A DNA stretch of 34,451 nt from contig CANIVU010000095.1 in the NCBI GenBank assembly GCA_947470805.1, positions 1 to 34,451 of the forward strand. The letters run 5' to 3'. This DNA is from Acidobacteriota bacterium. Lineage in GTDB: Bacteria; Acidobacteriota; Terriglobia; Bryobacterales; Bryobacteraceae. The position numbers were made by a program, and so were the translations under genes. Each line of letters opens with the position of its first letter. The first letter of the stretch is position 1. Under the pieces are notes generated by a model, which searched no databases, was not told the origin of the DNA, and saw only the letters and a list, made by a program, of their open reading frames with translations. This document shows, piece by piece, positions 1 to 8,442 of this stretch.

Positions 1-102
1 GAGCAGTTGAGCCGGGCGGAACGGTGGGCGCGTTTGCTGCGCGTGATTTTCCGTGAGTTCTATCCGAGTGGGCCGGTGGCGGCGTTGCCGGCACCCGTTT
101 GA
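1..102 (+). other. Open-frame fragment of unknown origin, ends at TGA
   Basis: An open frame runs in from the window edge and ends at TGA 100-102, with residues such as LSRAERWARLL and FREFYPSGPV. It shows no resemblance to the part of a tricorn peptidase that should precede the downstream sequence in the same frame. Codon use (TTG, GCG, GTG) also differs from the C-ending codons just downstream. It may be the 3' end of another gene joined to a truncated peptidase, or an assembly artefact at the edge. I do not recognise the protein. Confidence 0.25.
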
Positions 103-627
103 ACGGGTTCAACTGCCGGATTTAGGTTCAACGGCGGCGGCAGCATTGCCGATTACGTCATCGATTATCTCCGCCGCCCCGTCATGGGCCGCTTCACCAT
201 GCGCGAGGGCGAAGATATCACCGTCCCCATGGCCGGCATCTTCGGGCCGAAGGTCATGATCATCAATGAAATGGCTGGTTCCGGCGGGGACGCCATGCCC
301 TGGCTCTTCCGCAAATCAGGCCTCGGCCCCCTGGTCGGCACCCGCACCTGGGGCGGCCTGGTCGGGCATTATACGAGCCCCAACGACCTCATCGATGGCG
401 GTGGCGTCGCCACGCCCAACCTGGCCTTCTACAATCTCGATGGCGCCTGGGACGTCGAAAACCGCGGCGTCGCCCCCGATATCGAAGTGGAAATGAACCC
501 GAAACTGGTGCGCGAAAACCACGACCCGCAACTGGAAAAAGCCGTGGAGGTGGTGCTGGAGCAACTCCGCCGTTCGCCCGTCAATCTGGGCAAGCGTCCC
601 GCCCATCCCGACTACCAAAAGAAGTAA
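103..627 (+). pseudogene. Tricorn-type S41 peptidase, C-terminal fragment
   Basis: The frame encodes the C-terminal catalytic part of a tricorn-like serine protease. FNGGGSIADYVIDYLRRP is the conserved strand-loop that normally follows a 'V-D-x-R' segment. GPKVMIINEMAGSGGDAMPW carries the nucleophilic serine in the SGGD context, and TRTWGGLVG plus NRGVAPDIEVE are typical of the end of the family. Full tricorn homologues have about 1000 residues or more, with N-terminal beta-propellers and a PDZ domain; all of that is missing. The frame is open only from about 103, after a stop codon and unrelated sequence, and no start codon with a ribosome-binding site is visible at the junction (ATG 184 lies inside the domain). 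The family degrades peptides in the cytoplasm or periplasm. Whether this copy is a true pseudogene or cut by an assembly edge cannot be decided here. Confidence 0.75.
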
Positions 628-644
628 ACCGGCGCGACGCGATT

Positions 645-664
645 GGGGACAGCCGTCTGTCCCC
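645..664. repeat. Perfect GGGGACAG/CTGTCCCC palindrome
   Basis: Eight-base arms (645-652 and 657-664) are separated by CCGT, 17 bases after the peptidase stop codon. On the + strand the hairpin is followed by an A-tract rather than a T-tract, so it is not a classic terminator in that direction. The GGGGACAG palindrome resembles dispersed REP-like palindromes; a genome-wide count is needed to call it one. Confidence 0.5.
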
Positions 665-784
665 GAAAAAAACGCCAAATTCTTCCGCCTCCTGATCAAA
701 TCCACGGGTTTCCTTCGCTGAGTGGGGAGAAGACGCAGCCGCAAACGTGCCGCCGCGAAATACACCAAACAAGGAATCAGGATC

Positions 785-868
785 ATGAAACTCAAAACCA
801 GCCTCAAAGCCGGCGTGAAGGTCGGCGGCTATTCCGACGTCAACCACAACCAATCCCCCGCCCGCTAA
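785..868 (+). CDS. 27-residue basic peptide with NHNQ motif, possible RiPP-like precursor
   Basis: This short frame starts with ATG, preceded by an AAGGAA-type ribosome-binding site about 9 bases upstream, and ends at TAA, followed closely by a GC-rich hairpin. The peptide has a lysine-rich N-terminal half (MKLKTSLKAGVKVGG) and a distinct C-terminal half (YSDVNHNQSPAR). A Gly-Gly pair at residues 14-15 could be a leader boundary. No modifying enzyme, ABC transporter or dedicated peptidase is visible beside it; the only neighbour on this strand is the broken peptidase. The spacing, ribosome-binding site and hairpin argue for a real transcript. The function is unknown and the RiPP idea is inference only. 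Confidence 0.45.
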   Translation: MKLKTSLKAGVKVGGYSDVNHNQSPAR

Positions 869-877
869 CCCAAACCC

Positions 878-901
878 GGCCCGCGCCCCTCAGCGCGGGC
901 C
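878..901. terminator. GC-rich hairpin between convergent genes
   Basis: A perfect 9-bp stem (GGCCCGCGC 878-886 with GCGCGGGCC 893-901) has a 6-base loop. It sits between the small peptide gene and the 3' end of the minus-strand ankyrin gene. No clear T-tract follows on either strand, so efficiency is uncertain, but the position fits a shared terminator. Confidence 0.5.
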
Positions 902-917
902 CCCCCAAAAACCAAAA

Positions 918-2318
918 CTACTTCACCGCCGGAATCTCATAACTATCTACAATCTTCGGCCGCACCCCCTCGGTCGAAATCCCCGCCTTCCTCATCAACT
1001 GCGTAATCGCCGCAATCGTCGGCGCATCCGGCCGCGGCAACCGGCTGATATACCCCTCCGCAATAAACAACGGCGTCCCCCCAGCCTTATTCGGCCGCGA
1101 CCAAACCGCAGGATCCGCCCCCCGCTCCGCCAACAACTTCACCACCAACGGGCTGATGTTATACGCCGCCCCATGCATCGCCGTATCGCCATTCGAATCC
1201 ACCGTATTCACATCCGCACCCAAGTCCAACAGCATCCGCACCGCCTCAACCGCCTCGCTCTCCTCGCCCGCCTCCTCCTGCGGCTCGTTCGTTCCCACCC
1301 CCGCCGCGGCCAGCAACGGCGTCGTCCCCTGCGCATTGCCCACCAACGGGTCCGCCCCCAACTGCAACAACAGCCGCATCAACGCTACATCCCCCCGGTC
1401 CGCCGCCAACAGAAACGGCGTCGCCCCCTCCGTCCCAATGCTCGACGACGTCGCCGGCAACTTCGGCGACCCCTTCGGCAACCGAAAGTTCACCTGCGCC
1501 CCCAGCTTCACCAACTCCCGCACAAACGCCACACTCGACATGCGCCCCGCACCCACCGGCGGCGCCGGATCACTCCCGTCACTCGAATCAGGCTTCCGCA
1601 CCCCCGCCATCATATGCAGCGGCGTGAACCCTGTCCTTACGTCGTTCGGGTCCGCCCCCGTCTCCACCAGCGCAATCGCCAGGTCGAAATGTCCATTCTG
1701 CACCGCCAGCGCCAACGGCGTCGTCGGCGCCCGCTTAGGCGCCCCCCGCCGTACAGGACCCGACGAAGCCGGAGCCGCCAATAACCCCTTCACATCCGCC
1801 CCCGCCGCCAACAACGCCCGCACCGTTTCCAACCGCCCCTCCCGCACCGCGAAATACAACGCCGGAAACCCCGAGTCCACCGTTCCCGACAAACTCGCCC
1901 CCGCCCCCAACAACACCCGCACCACCTCCGTATGCCCCTCCGCCGCCGCCCACATCAGCGCCGTCTGCCCCGCCCGTTCCCGCGCCTCCACCTTCGCCCC
2001 CCGAGCCAATAGCGCCTTCACTGCCTCCACACTCCCAGCCCGCGACGCCAGCATCAACGGCGTCTCCCCACCCTTCCCCGGCCCATGGACCTCCGCCCCC
2101 GCCTCCAACAACAGCCGCACCATCGCCCCATTCCCGTTCCCACACGCCAACAACAGCGGCCGCTGTCCGTACCGGTTCTCAACATCCACCCGCGCCCCCG
2201 CCCGCACCAGCTTCCCCGCCGCCTCCACATCGTCCTCATACACGGCAAAATGCAGCGCCGTAGTCCCATCCCCCTGAGCCCACAACCCGACGCTCAACAA
2301 AAGCGCCAGTAACCTCAT
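918..2318 (-). CDS. Exported ankyrin-repeat protein
   Basis: A 466-residue protein with a short signal peptide (MRLLALLLSVGLWAQ), after which about ten ankyrin repeats fill nearly the whole chain. Typical repeat cores are GQTALMWAAAEGHTEVVRVL, GETPLMLASRAGSVEAVKAL and GDTAMHGAAYNISPLVVKLL. Ankyrin repeats bind proteins and have no catalytic role of their own, so this is probably a periplasmic or cell-surface scaffold. Its ATG overlaps the stop codon of the upstream DUF1552 gene by four bases (ATGA, 2315-2318), so the two are translationally coupled. It is the last gene of a three-gene minus-strand operon and probably works with the DUF1592/DUF1552 pair. The partner is unknown. Confidence 0.9.
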   Translation of the reverse strand: MRLLALLLSVGLWAQGDGTTALHFAVYEDDVEAAGKLVRAGARVDVENRYGQRPLLLACGNGNGAMVRLLLEAGAEVHGPGKGGETPLMLASRAGSVEAVKALLARGAKVEARERAGQTALMWAAAEGHTEVVRVLLGAGASLSGTVDSGFPALYFAVREGRLETVRALLAAGADVKGLLAAPASSGPVRRGAPKRAPTTPLALAVQNGHFDLAIALVETGADPNDVRTGFTPLHMMAGVRKPDSSDGSDPAPPVGAGRMSSVAFVRELVKLGAQVNFRLPKGSPKLPATSSSIGTEGATPFLLAADRGDVALMRLLLQLGADPLVGNAQGTTPLLAAAGVGTNEPQEEAGEESEAVEAVRMLLDLGADVNTVDSNGDTAMHGAAYNISPLVVKLLAERGADPAVWSRPNKAGGTPLFIAEGYISRLPRPDAPTIAAITQLMRKAGISTEGVRPKIVDSYEIPAVK

Positions 2319-3664
2319 ACCGCCACCCGCTCAAACAACCCGTCCACCTTCCCCGTGCTATCCCCAAACGAATCCATCCGCACCCCCACCCGTTCCAACA
2401 ACGTCAAATGCAAATTCGCCAAATTCGCCGGCTTCTCATACCGGATATGCCGCCCGCCCTTCAGCCCCGTCGCCGCGCCCCCGGCAACCAAAATCGGCAG
2501 ATTCTCGTGATCGTGCAAACTCGGATTCCCCATACCGCTCCCATACAAATACACCGAATGGTCCAGCAACGACCCCTCCCCGTCCTTCGTCGCCTTCATC
2601 CGCTGCAAAAACTCCGAAAACAGCGAGATGTGATAAGTGTTGATCTTCGCAATCTGGGCCACCTTAAACGGGTCATTCCCATGGTGGCTCGTCGGATGAT
2701 GCGGATCCCTGACGCCAATCTCCGGATACGTCCGGTTGCTCTGCTCCCGCGTAAACTGGAACGCAATCACCCGCGTAATATCAGCCTGAAACGCCAATAT
2801 CTGCAGGTCGAACATCAACTTCGCATGATCGGCAAACGCCGCCGGCACCCCCACCGGCCGCTCCAGATCCGGAGTCCTGTTCTCCGCCACCCCCCGCTCG
2901 GCCCGCGCAATCTCTTTCTCCACCGAATGGACGCTCTCCAGATACTGCTCCAGCCGGGCTTTATCCGCCCCTCCCACGCGCCCTTTCAACTGCGCAATCT
3001 CGGTCGTAAACGAATCCAGTAAACTCGCCCGGTTCTGCAAAGCCGCCCGCCGCGCCCCCGCATTCCCGCCCTCCCCAAACAGCCGCTCAAACACCACCCG
3101 CGGATGCGCCTCGCTCGGCAGCGGCGTCGTCGGCGACGACCACGACAAACAGTTCTGATACACGCACGAATACCCGTTGTTGCAAACCCCGGCCAGCGGA
3201 TTCAAATCCATCGCCAACTGCAACGACGCTACCTGCGTCTCCCGCCCCATCTCCGCCGCCGCCACCTGGTCCACCGTAATGCCGGAAAAGTAATCAGAGC
3301 TCTCCGTATGCTTCGCCGGCGCCGCACTCAGGAAAGCCGAATTCGACGTGTCATGCGTCCCCGGATACGCCGCCTGCAGCCGCAGGTTCGTCACCACCGT
3401 CACCTGGCTTTTCACCGGTTCCAACGGCTTCAAAATCGGCGACAACTCTCCGAGGGAACCCTCCCCCGGCGGCGTCCACCGCGCCTGGTCGCACCCCATC
3501 GGAATAAACACAAACCCCAGCCGCCGGACGGGCTTGCCCGAAGTCTGTGCCCAGGCCGTCGCCGCCGGAATCATCGCATCCAGCAATGGCAGCGCCAGCG
3601 CGCCCCGCGCGCTCCGTAGAACCGCCCGGCGCGATACCGCCTTCTTCGTCAAAAACGTGGCCAT
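2315..3664 (-). CDS. DUF1552 family protein, Tat-type signal
   Basis: A 449-residue protein of the DUF1552 family, which is common in Planctomycetes and Acidobacteria next to DUF1592 proteins. The ATG at 3664 is chosen over the upstream in-frame start (3715) because it gives a twin-arginine-like signal, with SRRAVLRSA followed by a hydrophobic stretch and AATAWA. The longer start would overlap the end of the DUF1592 gene. Recognisable family segments are FIPMGCDQARWTPPGEG near the N-terminus and LYGSGMGNPSLHDHENLPIL near the C-terminus. The latter recalls the sulfatase-like, alkaline-phosphatase-fold relatives of DUF1501. It starts 4 bases after the DUF1592 stop and overlaps the ankyrin gene by four bases. 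The biochemical function of the family is not established. Confidence 0.9.
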   Translation of the reverse strand: MATFLTKKAVSRRAVLRSARGALALPLLDAMIPAATAWAQTSGKPVRRLGFVFIPMGCDQARWTPPGEGSLGELSPILKPLEPVKSQVTVVTNLRLQAAYPGTHDTSNSAFLSAAPAKHTESSDYFSGITVDQVAAAEMGRETQVASLQLAMDLNPLAGVCNNGYSCVYQNCLSWSSPTTPLPSEAHPRVVFERLFGEGGNAGARRAALQNRASLLDSFTTEIAQLKGRVGGADKARLEQYLESVHSVEKEIARAERGVAENRTPDLERPVGVPAAFADHAKLMFDLQILAFQADITRVIAFQFTREQSNRTYPEIGVRDPHHPTSHHGNDPFKVAQIAKINTYHISLFSEFLQRMKATKDGEGSLLDHSVYLYGSGMGNPSLHDHENLPILVAGGAATGLKGGRHIRYEKPANLANLHLTLLERVGVRMDSFGDSTGKVDGLFERVAV

Positions 3665-3668
3665 GGTC

Positions 3669-5993
3669 TTATCTCGCCTCCGCCCGCCGCATCCGGAACG
3701 GCGCGCTCTCCACAATCCCCAAAATCAGCGCGGAAAACCGGTAGTCCTGTTTCCCCGCCCCATTCACAATCTTCCGCACGGCCGGGGCATCGGAATACGC
3801 GATACCCCGCCCCAGCGCAAACGTCATCAAATTCTCGGTGAGAGCCGTAGCAAACAACTCCGGCCGCCGCAGCAGCGCCTCTTCCAACCCATCCACCCCG
3901 CGGAACTCTTTATCCCCCGGCACCGCCCCGCTCGCATCCACCGGCTGGTCTTCCACTTCCAACTCCCGCCACCGGCCCACGGCGTCGTAGTTCTCCAACG
4001 CAAAACCCACCGGGTCAATCGTCCGGTGACAACTCGCACAAACCGAATTGTTCCGGTGCGCCGCCAGCCGCTCCCGCATCGGCAAATTCGCCGCCACCGT
4101 ACTCTCATCAAGCGCCGGCACCGAAGGCGGCGGAGCCGGCGGAGGCGCCCCCAGCATATTCTTCAACACCAGCACCCCGCGCAACACCGGCGATGTCCGC
4201 GTCGCATACGAGGTTACCGACAAAACACTCCCCTGTCTCAGCAGGCCCCCACGCCGGCTATCCGGCGCCAGTCGCACTCGCCGGAACCGGCTGCCATAAA
4301 CGCCAGAAATCCCATAATGCCGCGCCAGACGCTCATTCAAAAACGTGTAATCAGACTTCAAAAACGTCCGAACACTCCGGTCTTCGCGCAACACGCTATC
4401 AAAGAACAGCTCCGTCTCCTGCCTGAAACCCTGCCGCAGATTATCGTCAAAATCGCGAAACAGATTCCCACTCGGAATCACCGCATCAATGTTCCGCAGC
4501 CGCAACCACTGCCCCGCAAAATTGGTAGCCAAATTGAACGACCGCCGGTCCGCCAGCATCCGCCGCGTCTGCCGTTCCAATTCACCCGGCGCGCTCAACG
4601 CCCCGCGAGCGGCGAGGTCCAACAACGCATCATCCGGCACACTGCTCCACAGGAAGAAGGACAACCGCGAAGCCAGTTCCAAATCACTAACCTTGTAAAC
4701 ACCACCCACCGGAACCTTGGCCGGATCCGTCTCCACCCGGAACAGAAACTTCGGGTTCGTCAGCACCGCCGCAACAGCGGCCGTAACACCAGCTTCAAAA
4801 CCATCCGCCCGAGCTCTCCGGAAATACGCCATAGGCCCTTCCACCTCGCCCGCCGAAAGCGGCCGCCGGTATGCCCGGCGCATCAATCTGGAAAGGATCG
4901 TCACCGCACAGGAATCACTCTGCTCCCGGCAAACAAACAGCCGCTTCCGGCTTGGCGTATCGCCCGCGCCCTTGGGCGAAAACGGCCCCGTGATAGCAAC
5001 CTGATCCACCGCCGGCGCCGTCCGCGGATGCCGCCGGTCATTAAACCGGGACACCGTTGGCTGCCGGGCAGTATCGATCAACGACGAGCCCGTTTTCACA
5101 AACGTGACCGCCAACTCATGCGGCCCCGCCTTCACCGGGATGCGCACCTTCAATGGCTTCTCGCTCAAAACTTCAATCCCAATACTCTCCCGGGAAACCC
5201 AGAAGGTATGGACCGGCTCCCGGTCAACTAACAACAACATCTCATGCTGCCGCGCATCGCGCAGGCCGCTCACAATGCCAGCCAAATCGCGAGCCAACAG
5301 CACCTGTACCTCATACTCCCCATCCTGAGCAAACGTATAAACGGTCGCCCCACCTCCCCGCGTCCCCAATGGCATCCCCGGCAAATGCTGTTCCTGCGTC
5401 AAATCGGCCCTAAGCCCAATCGTGTCACTCTGCAACGAACTCTGCGTGCTCCCCACCGCCAACCGGCTAATCCGCTGCGCCGCCGAAATATACCGGTTCA
5501 GCAAGGCCGGCGACAGATCCCCGACGTTGACATTGTCAAACCCAAACCCACTCTCATCAGCGGGCAGCATCGCGGAAGCATCAATATCCAGTGCCAACAA
5601 ATCCCGAACGGCATTCTGATATTCGGTCCGATTCAACCGCCGAAGCGTCTCCGTCCTCCCTGGATCCACGCGCGCCGCATTCAGCGAAGCCTCAAGAGGC
5701 GCCAACAATGCCATCCGTTCGCCAGCCGAAGGCTGTGGCATCCCCGGCGGCGGCATCACGCCCGTCCGCACCTTCCGAACCACCTTCTCCCAAAATTCAG
5801 TCCCCGCCTCGACCCGCGGCAGCGCCGCTGCATCCAGCCGCAACCCGCCACTCTTCACCCGCTCGTTATGGCAGGACAAACAGTACCGATCCAAGAACTG
5901 CCGCTGCTGCGCAGCGCAATTTCCCCCGGCCGCGAGGCAAAAAGCCAACGCCGTCCCAGCCCGCAAAGCTATCCAATTCGTTAGATCCGGCAC
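3669..5993 (-). CDS. DUF1592-type protein with two CxxCH haem motifs (planctomycete cytochrome C-like)
   Basis: About 774 residues from the GTG at 5993; the frame stays open to a TTG at 6059, and neither start has a strong ribosome-binding site. A hydrophobic signal segment (ALRAGTALAFCLAAGG) precedes the first haem motif CLSCH (about residues 38-42). The usual order of this family follows: a DUF1587-like region (RRLNRTEYQNAVRDLL), a carbohydrate-binding-like middle, DUF1595 (LSRLMRRAYRRPLSAGE), DUF1592 (ASRLSFFLWSSVPDDALL), DUF1588 (TSPVLRGVLVLKNMLG) with a second haem motif CASCH (about 652-656), and DUF1585 at the C-terminus. Such proteins are exported and thought to take part in electron transfer or polymer handling, but no activity is firmly known. 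It is the first gene of the DUF1592-DUF1552-ankyrin operon. Confidence 0.9.
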   Translation of the reverse strand: MPDLTNWIALRAGTALAFCLAAGGNCAAQQRQFLDRYCLSCHNERVKSGGLRLDAAALPRVEAGTEFWEKVVRKVRTGVMPPPGMPQPSAGERMALLAPLEASLNAARVDPGRTETLRRLNRTEYQNAVRDLLALDIDASAMLPADESGFGFDNVNVGDLSPALLNRYISAAQRISRLAVGSTQSSLQSDTIGLRADLTQEQHLPGMPLGTRGGGATVYTFAQDGEYEVQVLLARDLAGIVSGLRDARQHEMLLLVDREPVHTFWVSRESIGIEVLSEKPLKVRIPVKAGPHELAVTFVKTGSSLIDTARQPTVSRFNDRRHPRTAPAVDQVAITGPFSPKGAGDTPSRKRLFVCREQSDSCAVTILSRLMRRAYRRPLSAGEVEGPMAYFRRARADGFEAGVTAAVAAVLTNPKFLFRVETDPAKVPVGGVYKVSDLELASRLSFFLWSSVPDDALLDLAARGALSAPGELERQTRRMLADRRSFNLATNFAGQWLRLRNIDAVIPSGNLFRDFDDNLRQGFRQETELFFDSVLREDRSVRTFLKSDYTFLNERLARHYGISGVYGSRFRRVRLAPDSRRGGLLRQGSVLSVTSYATRTSPVLRGVLVLKNMLGAPPPAPPPSVPALDESTVAANLPMRERLAAHRNNSVCASCHRTIDPVGFALENYDAVGRWRELEVEDQPVDASGAVPGDKEFRGVDGLEEALLRRPELFATALTENLMTFALGRGIAYSDAPAVRKIVNGAGKQDYRFSALILGIVESAPFRMRRAEAR

Positions 5994-6119
5994 GCGTTGT
6001 ATTCTACTACCAACCAGCCTGGGTAAGCGCAGGAAACCCGCCAGGTCCAGAACGAGCAAAGGGCGAAACGCGAAACAGGGGACCGGTAGGTCCCCTGTTC
6101 CCTTACGACTCGCCCAACC

Positions 6120-6686
6120 CTACCTACGGCGCTTGACGAGAAACGGTACCGCGCAGGAAGCAATCAGCAGCAACACCCCGGTCGAAGGCTCCGGCACCTG
6201 GCTGCCGTCCCCCAAGGCGCCCGTAATGGACGCTCCGGTTGCCGTCAACGTCGGTAGCGCAAGGCCGCCGGCGCCATACGCATCCGATCTTGTCCACGTT
6301 AAGTCGCTCGTACCGGCCGAAACCACATCCCAGTTAATCGTGAAAAGTACGAAACTCAGCGGCTGGCTGATCAGCGAGGAATCGGAAAGGAAACTGAACT
6401 CAGAGATATTGAGTCTGTTCCCCGCCACGCTGAAAGTCTGAATGGAATCCACCGGGGCGCCCAACTCGGACCCGAACACGACTGAGGTCGGGTTGAGAAG
6501 TCCCGGGTTGAATTGGATCTGAAGATCGTAAGCGGAAACGATCTCCGGGGGAACCGAGATGGTCACGACCGACTGGCCGCTCCCGGTGATGTTCTGGCTC
6601 AACGGCGTGATGGTAATCGTGCCGGCGTGCACTCCAGTGGCCATGGCAAGGCAGGCCACAACAGCGAGAATTGTTTTGTTTTTCAT
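6120..6686 (-). CDS. PEP-CTERM protein with cohesin-like domain
   Basis: A 188-residue secreted protein. The start at 6686 gives a signal peptide (MKNKTILAVVACLAMATGVHA); an upstream in-frame ATG at 6749 would overlap the preceding gene. The body is one beta-sandwich resembling a cohesin domain, with SAYDLQIQFNPGLLNPTSVV corresponding to the typical 'ydfqlqydp.vL' strand pair and LSFVLFTINWDV to the later core strand. The C-terminus is a PEP-CTERM sorting signal: VPEPSTG, a hydrophobic helix, then KRRR. In species with the EpsH/exosortase system this tail is cut and the protein is sent to the surface; no exosortase is in this window. It follows the dockerin-like protein by 23 bases, suggesting that the two interact. 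Confidence 0.85.
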   Translation of the reverse strand: MKNKTILAVVACLAMATGVHAGTITITPLSQNITGSGQSVVTISVPPEIVSAYDLQIQFNPGLLNPTSVVFGSELGAPVDSIQTFSVAGNRLNISEFSFLSDSSLISQPLSFVLFTINWDVVSAGTSDLTWTRSDAYGAGGLALPTLTATGASITGALGDGSQVPEPSTGVLLLIASCAVPFLVKRRR

Positions 6687-6709
6687 GGTTTTCTCGGAAT
6701 TCCCTTTGT

Positions 6710-8140
6710 CTAGATAACGCAGTTCAGCTTGGTGCATCGCGTACGGCACCCGGCCACATCAGCCGGATCGATCACCAAATTGCCGTTGTAGTCGCGGACA
6801 TCGCTCGCGCCCACACTCTGGCCCAGCGCCTGCTGGATCAGGACCAAGTCGGTCCGGTTAACCAGCCCGTCACTGTTCGCGTCGCATTTCAAGGTCCCGG
6901 CCGGAGTCACCCAGGTGGCCGAAACCGAGTTCGTAAACACCGGTTGGCCTCCGCTCTGGTAGGTAGCCCGCAGGAAGTCCGTGCCGACCGTAGAACTGGA
7001 ATAGCTGAAGGTCGCCTTTCCGTTGGCGCCAGTGGTCGACGTTCCGTTCACCCCGGCATTCGGTCCGCCGAGGATCTGGAATGTAATCGGAATGCCGGCG
7101 ATTGGGTTGCCGCCGGTATCAACCAGGGCCGCCACCACACTGTGAAATGTGCCGGTCGGGTTGCTCGCCGTAAGCGGCGTCAGATTACCGGCAATGACAC
7201 CCCGTTGGGAGAGGAATCCATCACAGATCTTCACGATGCTGTCCCCGCTCGGTGACGTCGCGGCATTGTTGTACCGCACTCCGTCCTGCGTCACATACCA
7301 GCATCCATCACTGCCCACTGCCGCTAGATCGCCCCGGAAACCACCGTTCGCAAAGGCAGTCACAACGTTCGTCAACGGGTTGATGCGGGAAATGGTGCCA
7401 TCGGTATTGCTCGTAAATACGTCACCCGTCGTGCCGTGAAAGGCAATCCCATCAGGCTCGGAGGCCAACGGAATATGCTTTTCAAACACGCCGGTAAGCG
7501 CGGTGTCACGCTTCACGACGGTGACCCGGAATACGGGAGAGCGGTTTGCAACGTAGAGCTTGGAACTGTCGCCATTAAAGAAGATGCCGTCAAGGAACGC
7601 GGCTTCCGCGGGCGCCAATTGAGCGAAGATGCGGTCATCAAGCGTCACCGGATCCACCGTGCGGATCTGCCCGCTGCCATTCGCGCCGACGTAGACCAAC
7701 CGGTTATTCGTCGGATCGACCGCGATCCCCAAAGCGTTTCCTGGGGCTCCAATTGTGCGAATCGGGGCTCCAGTGCCCGCATTTAGATTGGCGACGCCAG
7801 ATGTTGTATTCGAGTACAGCGTCCCGTCGGGGTGGTTCGACAAGCCGCATCCAGCGTTGGAACTGATCGTCCCTGCGATGTTATGGACAGTCGTTGTATT
7901 GACCACCGACGTAATTGTTGCGGAAAAGCGCCGCAAGCTACCTCCGGAATTGACGCAGGGAGTTACCCACACATCCCCGTTCGGTGCGAAGGCGATGCCG
8001 CCCATGAACCCTGGAGATACGCCATAAAGTTCTTGCGTAAAAGGCGCGGGTACGCCGGATGTATAGGATTGAGAGACTGCAGGAAGACTGACAAGACAAA
8101 GCAATGCCAGCCCAGATATTGGGTAGAGTTTAAAACGCAC
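6710..8140 (-). CDS. Secreted beta-propeller (NHL/SMP-30-like) protein with Ig-like and dockerin-like domains
   Basis: 476 residues, starting at a GTG with a strong GGAGG site. A signal peptide (residues 1 to about 24) is followed by a beta-propeller of NHL/SMP-30-type repeats, for example GIAFAPNGDVWVTPC, GIAVDPTNNRLVYVGANGSG and GIAFHGTTGDVFTSN. Next is a bacterial Ig-like (Big1-type) domain around 310-395 (DTGGNPIAGIPITFQI). The tail, about 415-476, has two EF-hand-like calcium loops of dockerin type (DANSDGLVNRTD at 420-431 and DYNGNLVIDPAD at 450-461) and several cysteines. Dockerins bind cohesins, and the next gene encodes a cohesin-like protein. This gene and its partner are less GC-rich and use more mixed codons than their neighbours, which may mean different ancestry. 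Confidence 0.85.
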   Translation of the reverse strand: MRFKLYPISGLALLCLVSLPAVSQSYTSGVPAPFTQELYGVSPGFMGGIAFAPNGDVWVTPCVNSGGSLRRFSATITSVVNTTTVHNIAGTISSNAGCGLSNHPDGTLYSNTTSGVANLNAGTGAPIRTIGAPGNALGIAVDPTNNRLVYVGANGSGQIRTVDPVTLDDRIFAQLAPAEAAFLDGIFFNGDSSKLYVANRSPVFRVTVVKRDTALTGVFEKHIPLASEPDGIAFHGTTGDVFTSNTDGTISRINPLTNVVTAFANGGFRGDLAAVGSDGCWYVTQDGVRYNNAATSPSGDSIVKICDGFLSQRGVIAGNLTPLTASNPTGTFHSVVAALVDTGGNPIAGIPITFQILGGPNAGVNGTSTTGANGKATFSYSSSTVGTDFLRATYQSGGQPVFTNSVSATWVTPAGTLKCDANSDGLVNRTDLVLIQQALGQSVGASDVRDYNGNLVIDPADVAGCRTRCTKLNCVI

Positions 8141-8442
8141 GTAATTTCCTCCAAATTGACGATTAGGTTACCCGCATTAAGAATGGCAACCCGGTATAGA
8201 AAGTACGTCATCCTTGGCTGAGACGCAGTTAACACTAACATTAATACTTAGGCAGTACAAGGCAAACAAGAGGTACATATAAGTAACGTTATGTATTCAT
8301 TTCCGAACACAAACCAACGTCAAAGCGGTAACTGTAACCGCCTCGCTGGTGATCGACTCACCGATGTGCTTTCGATGTGTACTTTCCATGGTTCGGCCCA
8401 CACCCGTCGCCCAGTGAGCCCCCTCCAAGCTAAACTCAAACA
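8141..8442. promoter_or_regulatory. AT-richer intergenic region between divergent genes, with RBS of the GTG-started gene
   Basis: On the minus strand GGAGG (8148-8152) lies seven bases before the GTG at 8140 and decides that start. The segment 8200-8310 is the most AT-rich stretch of the window (for example TTAATACTTAG and TACATATAAGTAACG) and probably holds the promoters of the two divergent transcripts, but I cannot assign -35/-10 pairs with confidence. A 63-codon frame at 8291-8482 has no gene-like features. Confidence 0.5.

Noticed and set aside
1156-2277. Long plus-strand frame of 373 codons
   Set aside because: It lies antisense to the ankyrin gene and is rich in Pro, Ala, Arg and Ser without any fold-like pattern, typical of a GC-rich shadow frame.
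3348-5231. Very long plus-strand frame of 627 codons
   Set aside because: Antisense to the DUF1592 and DUF1552 genes; the product is Arg/Pro/His-rich with no recognisable domain, while the minus strand has clear family motifs.
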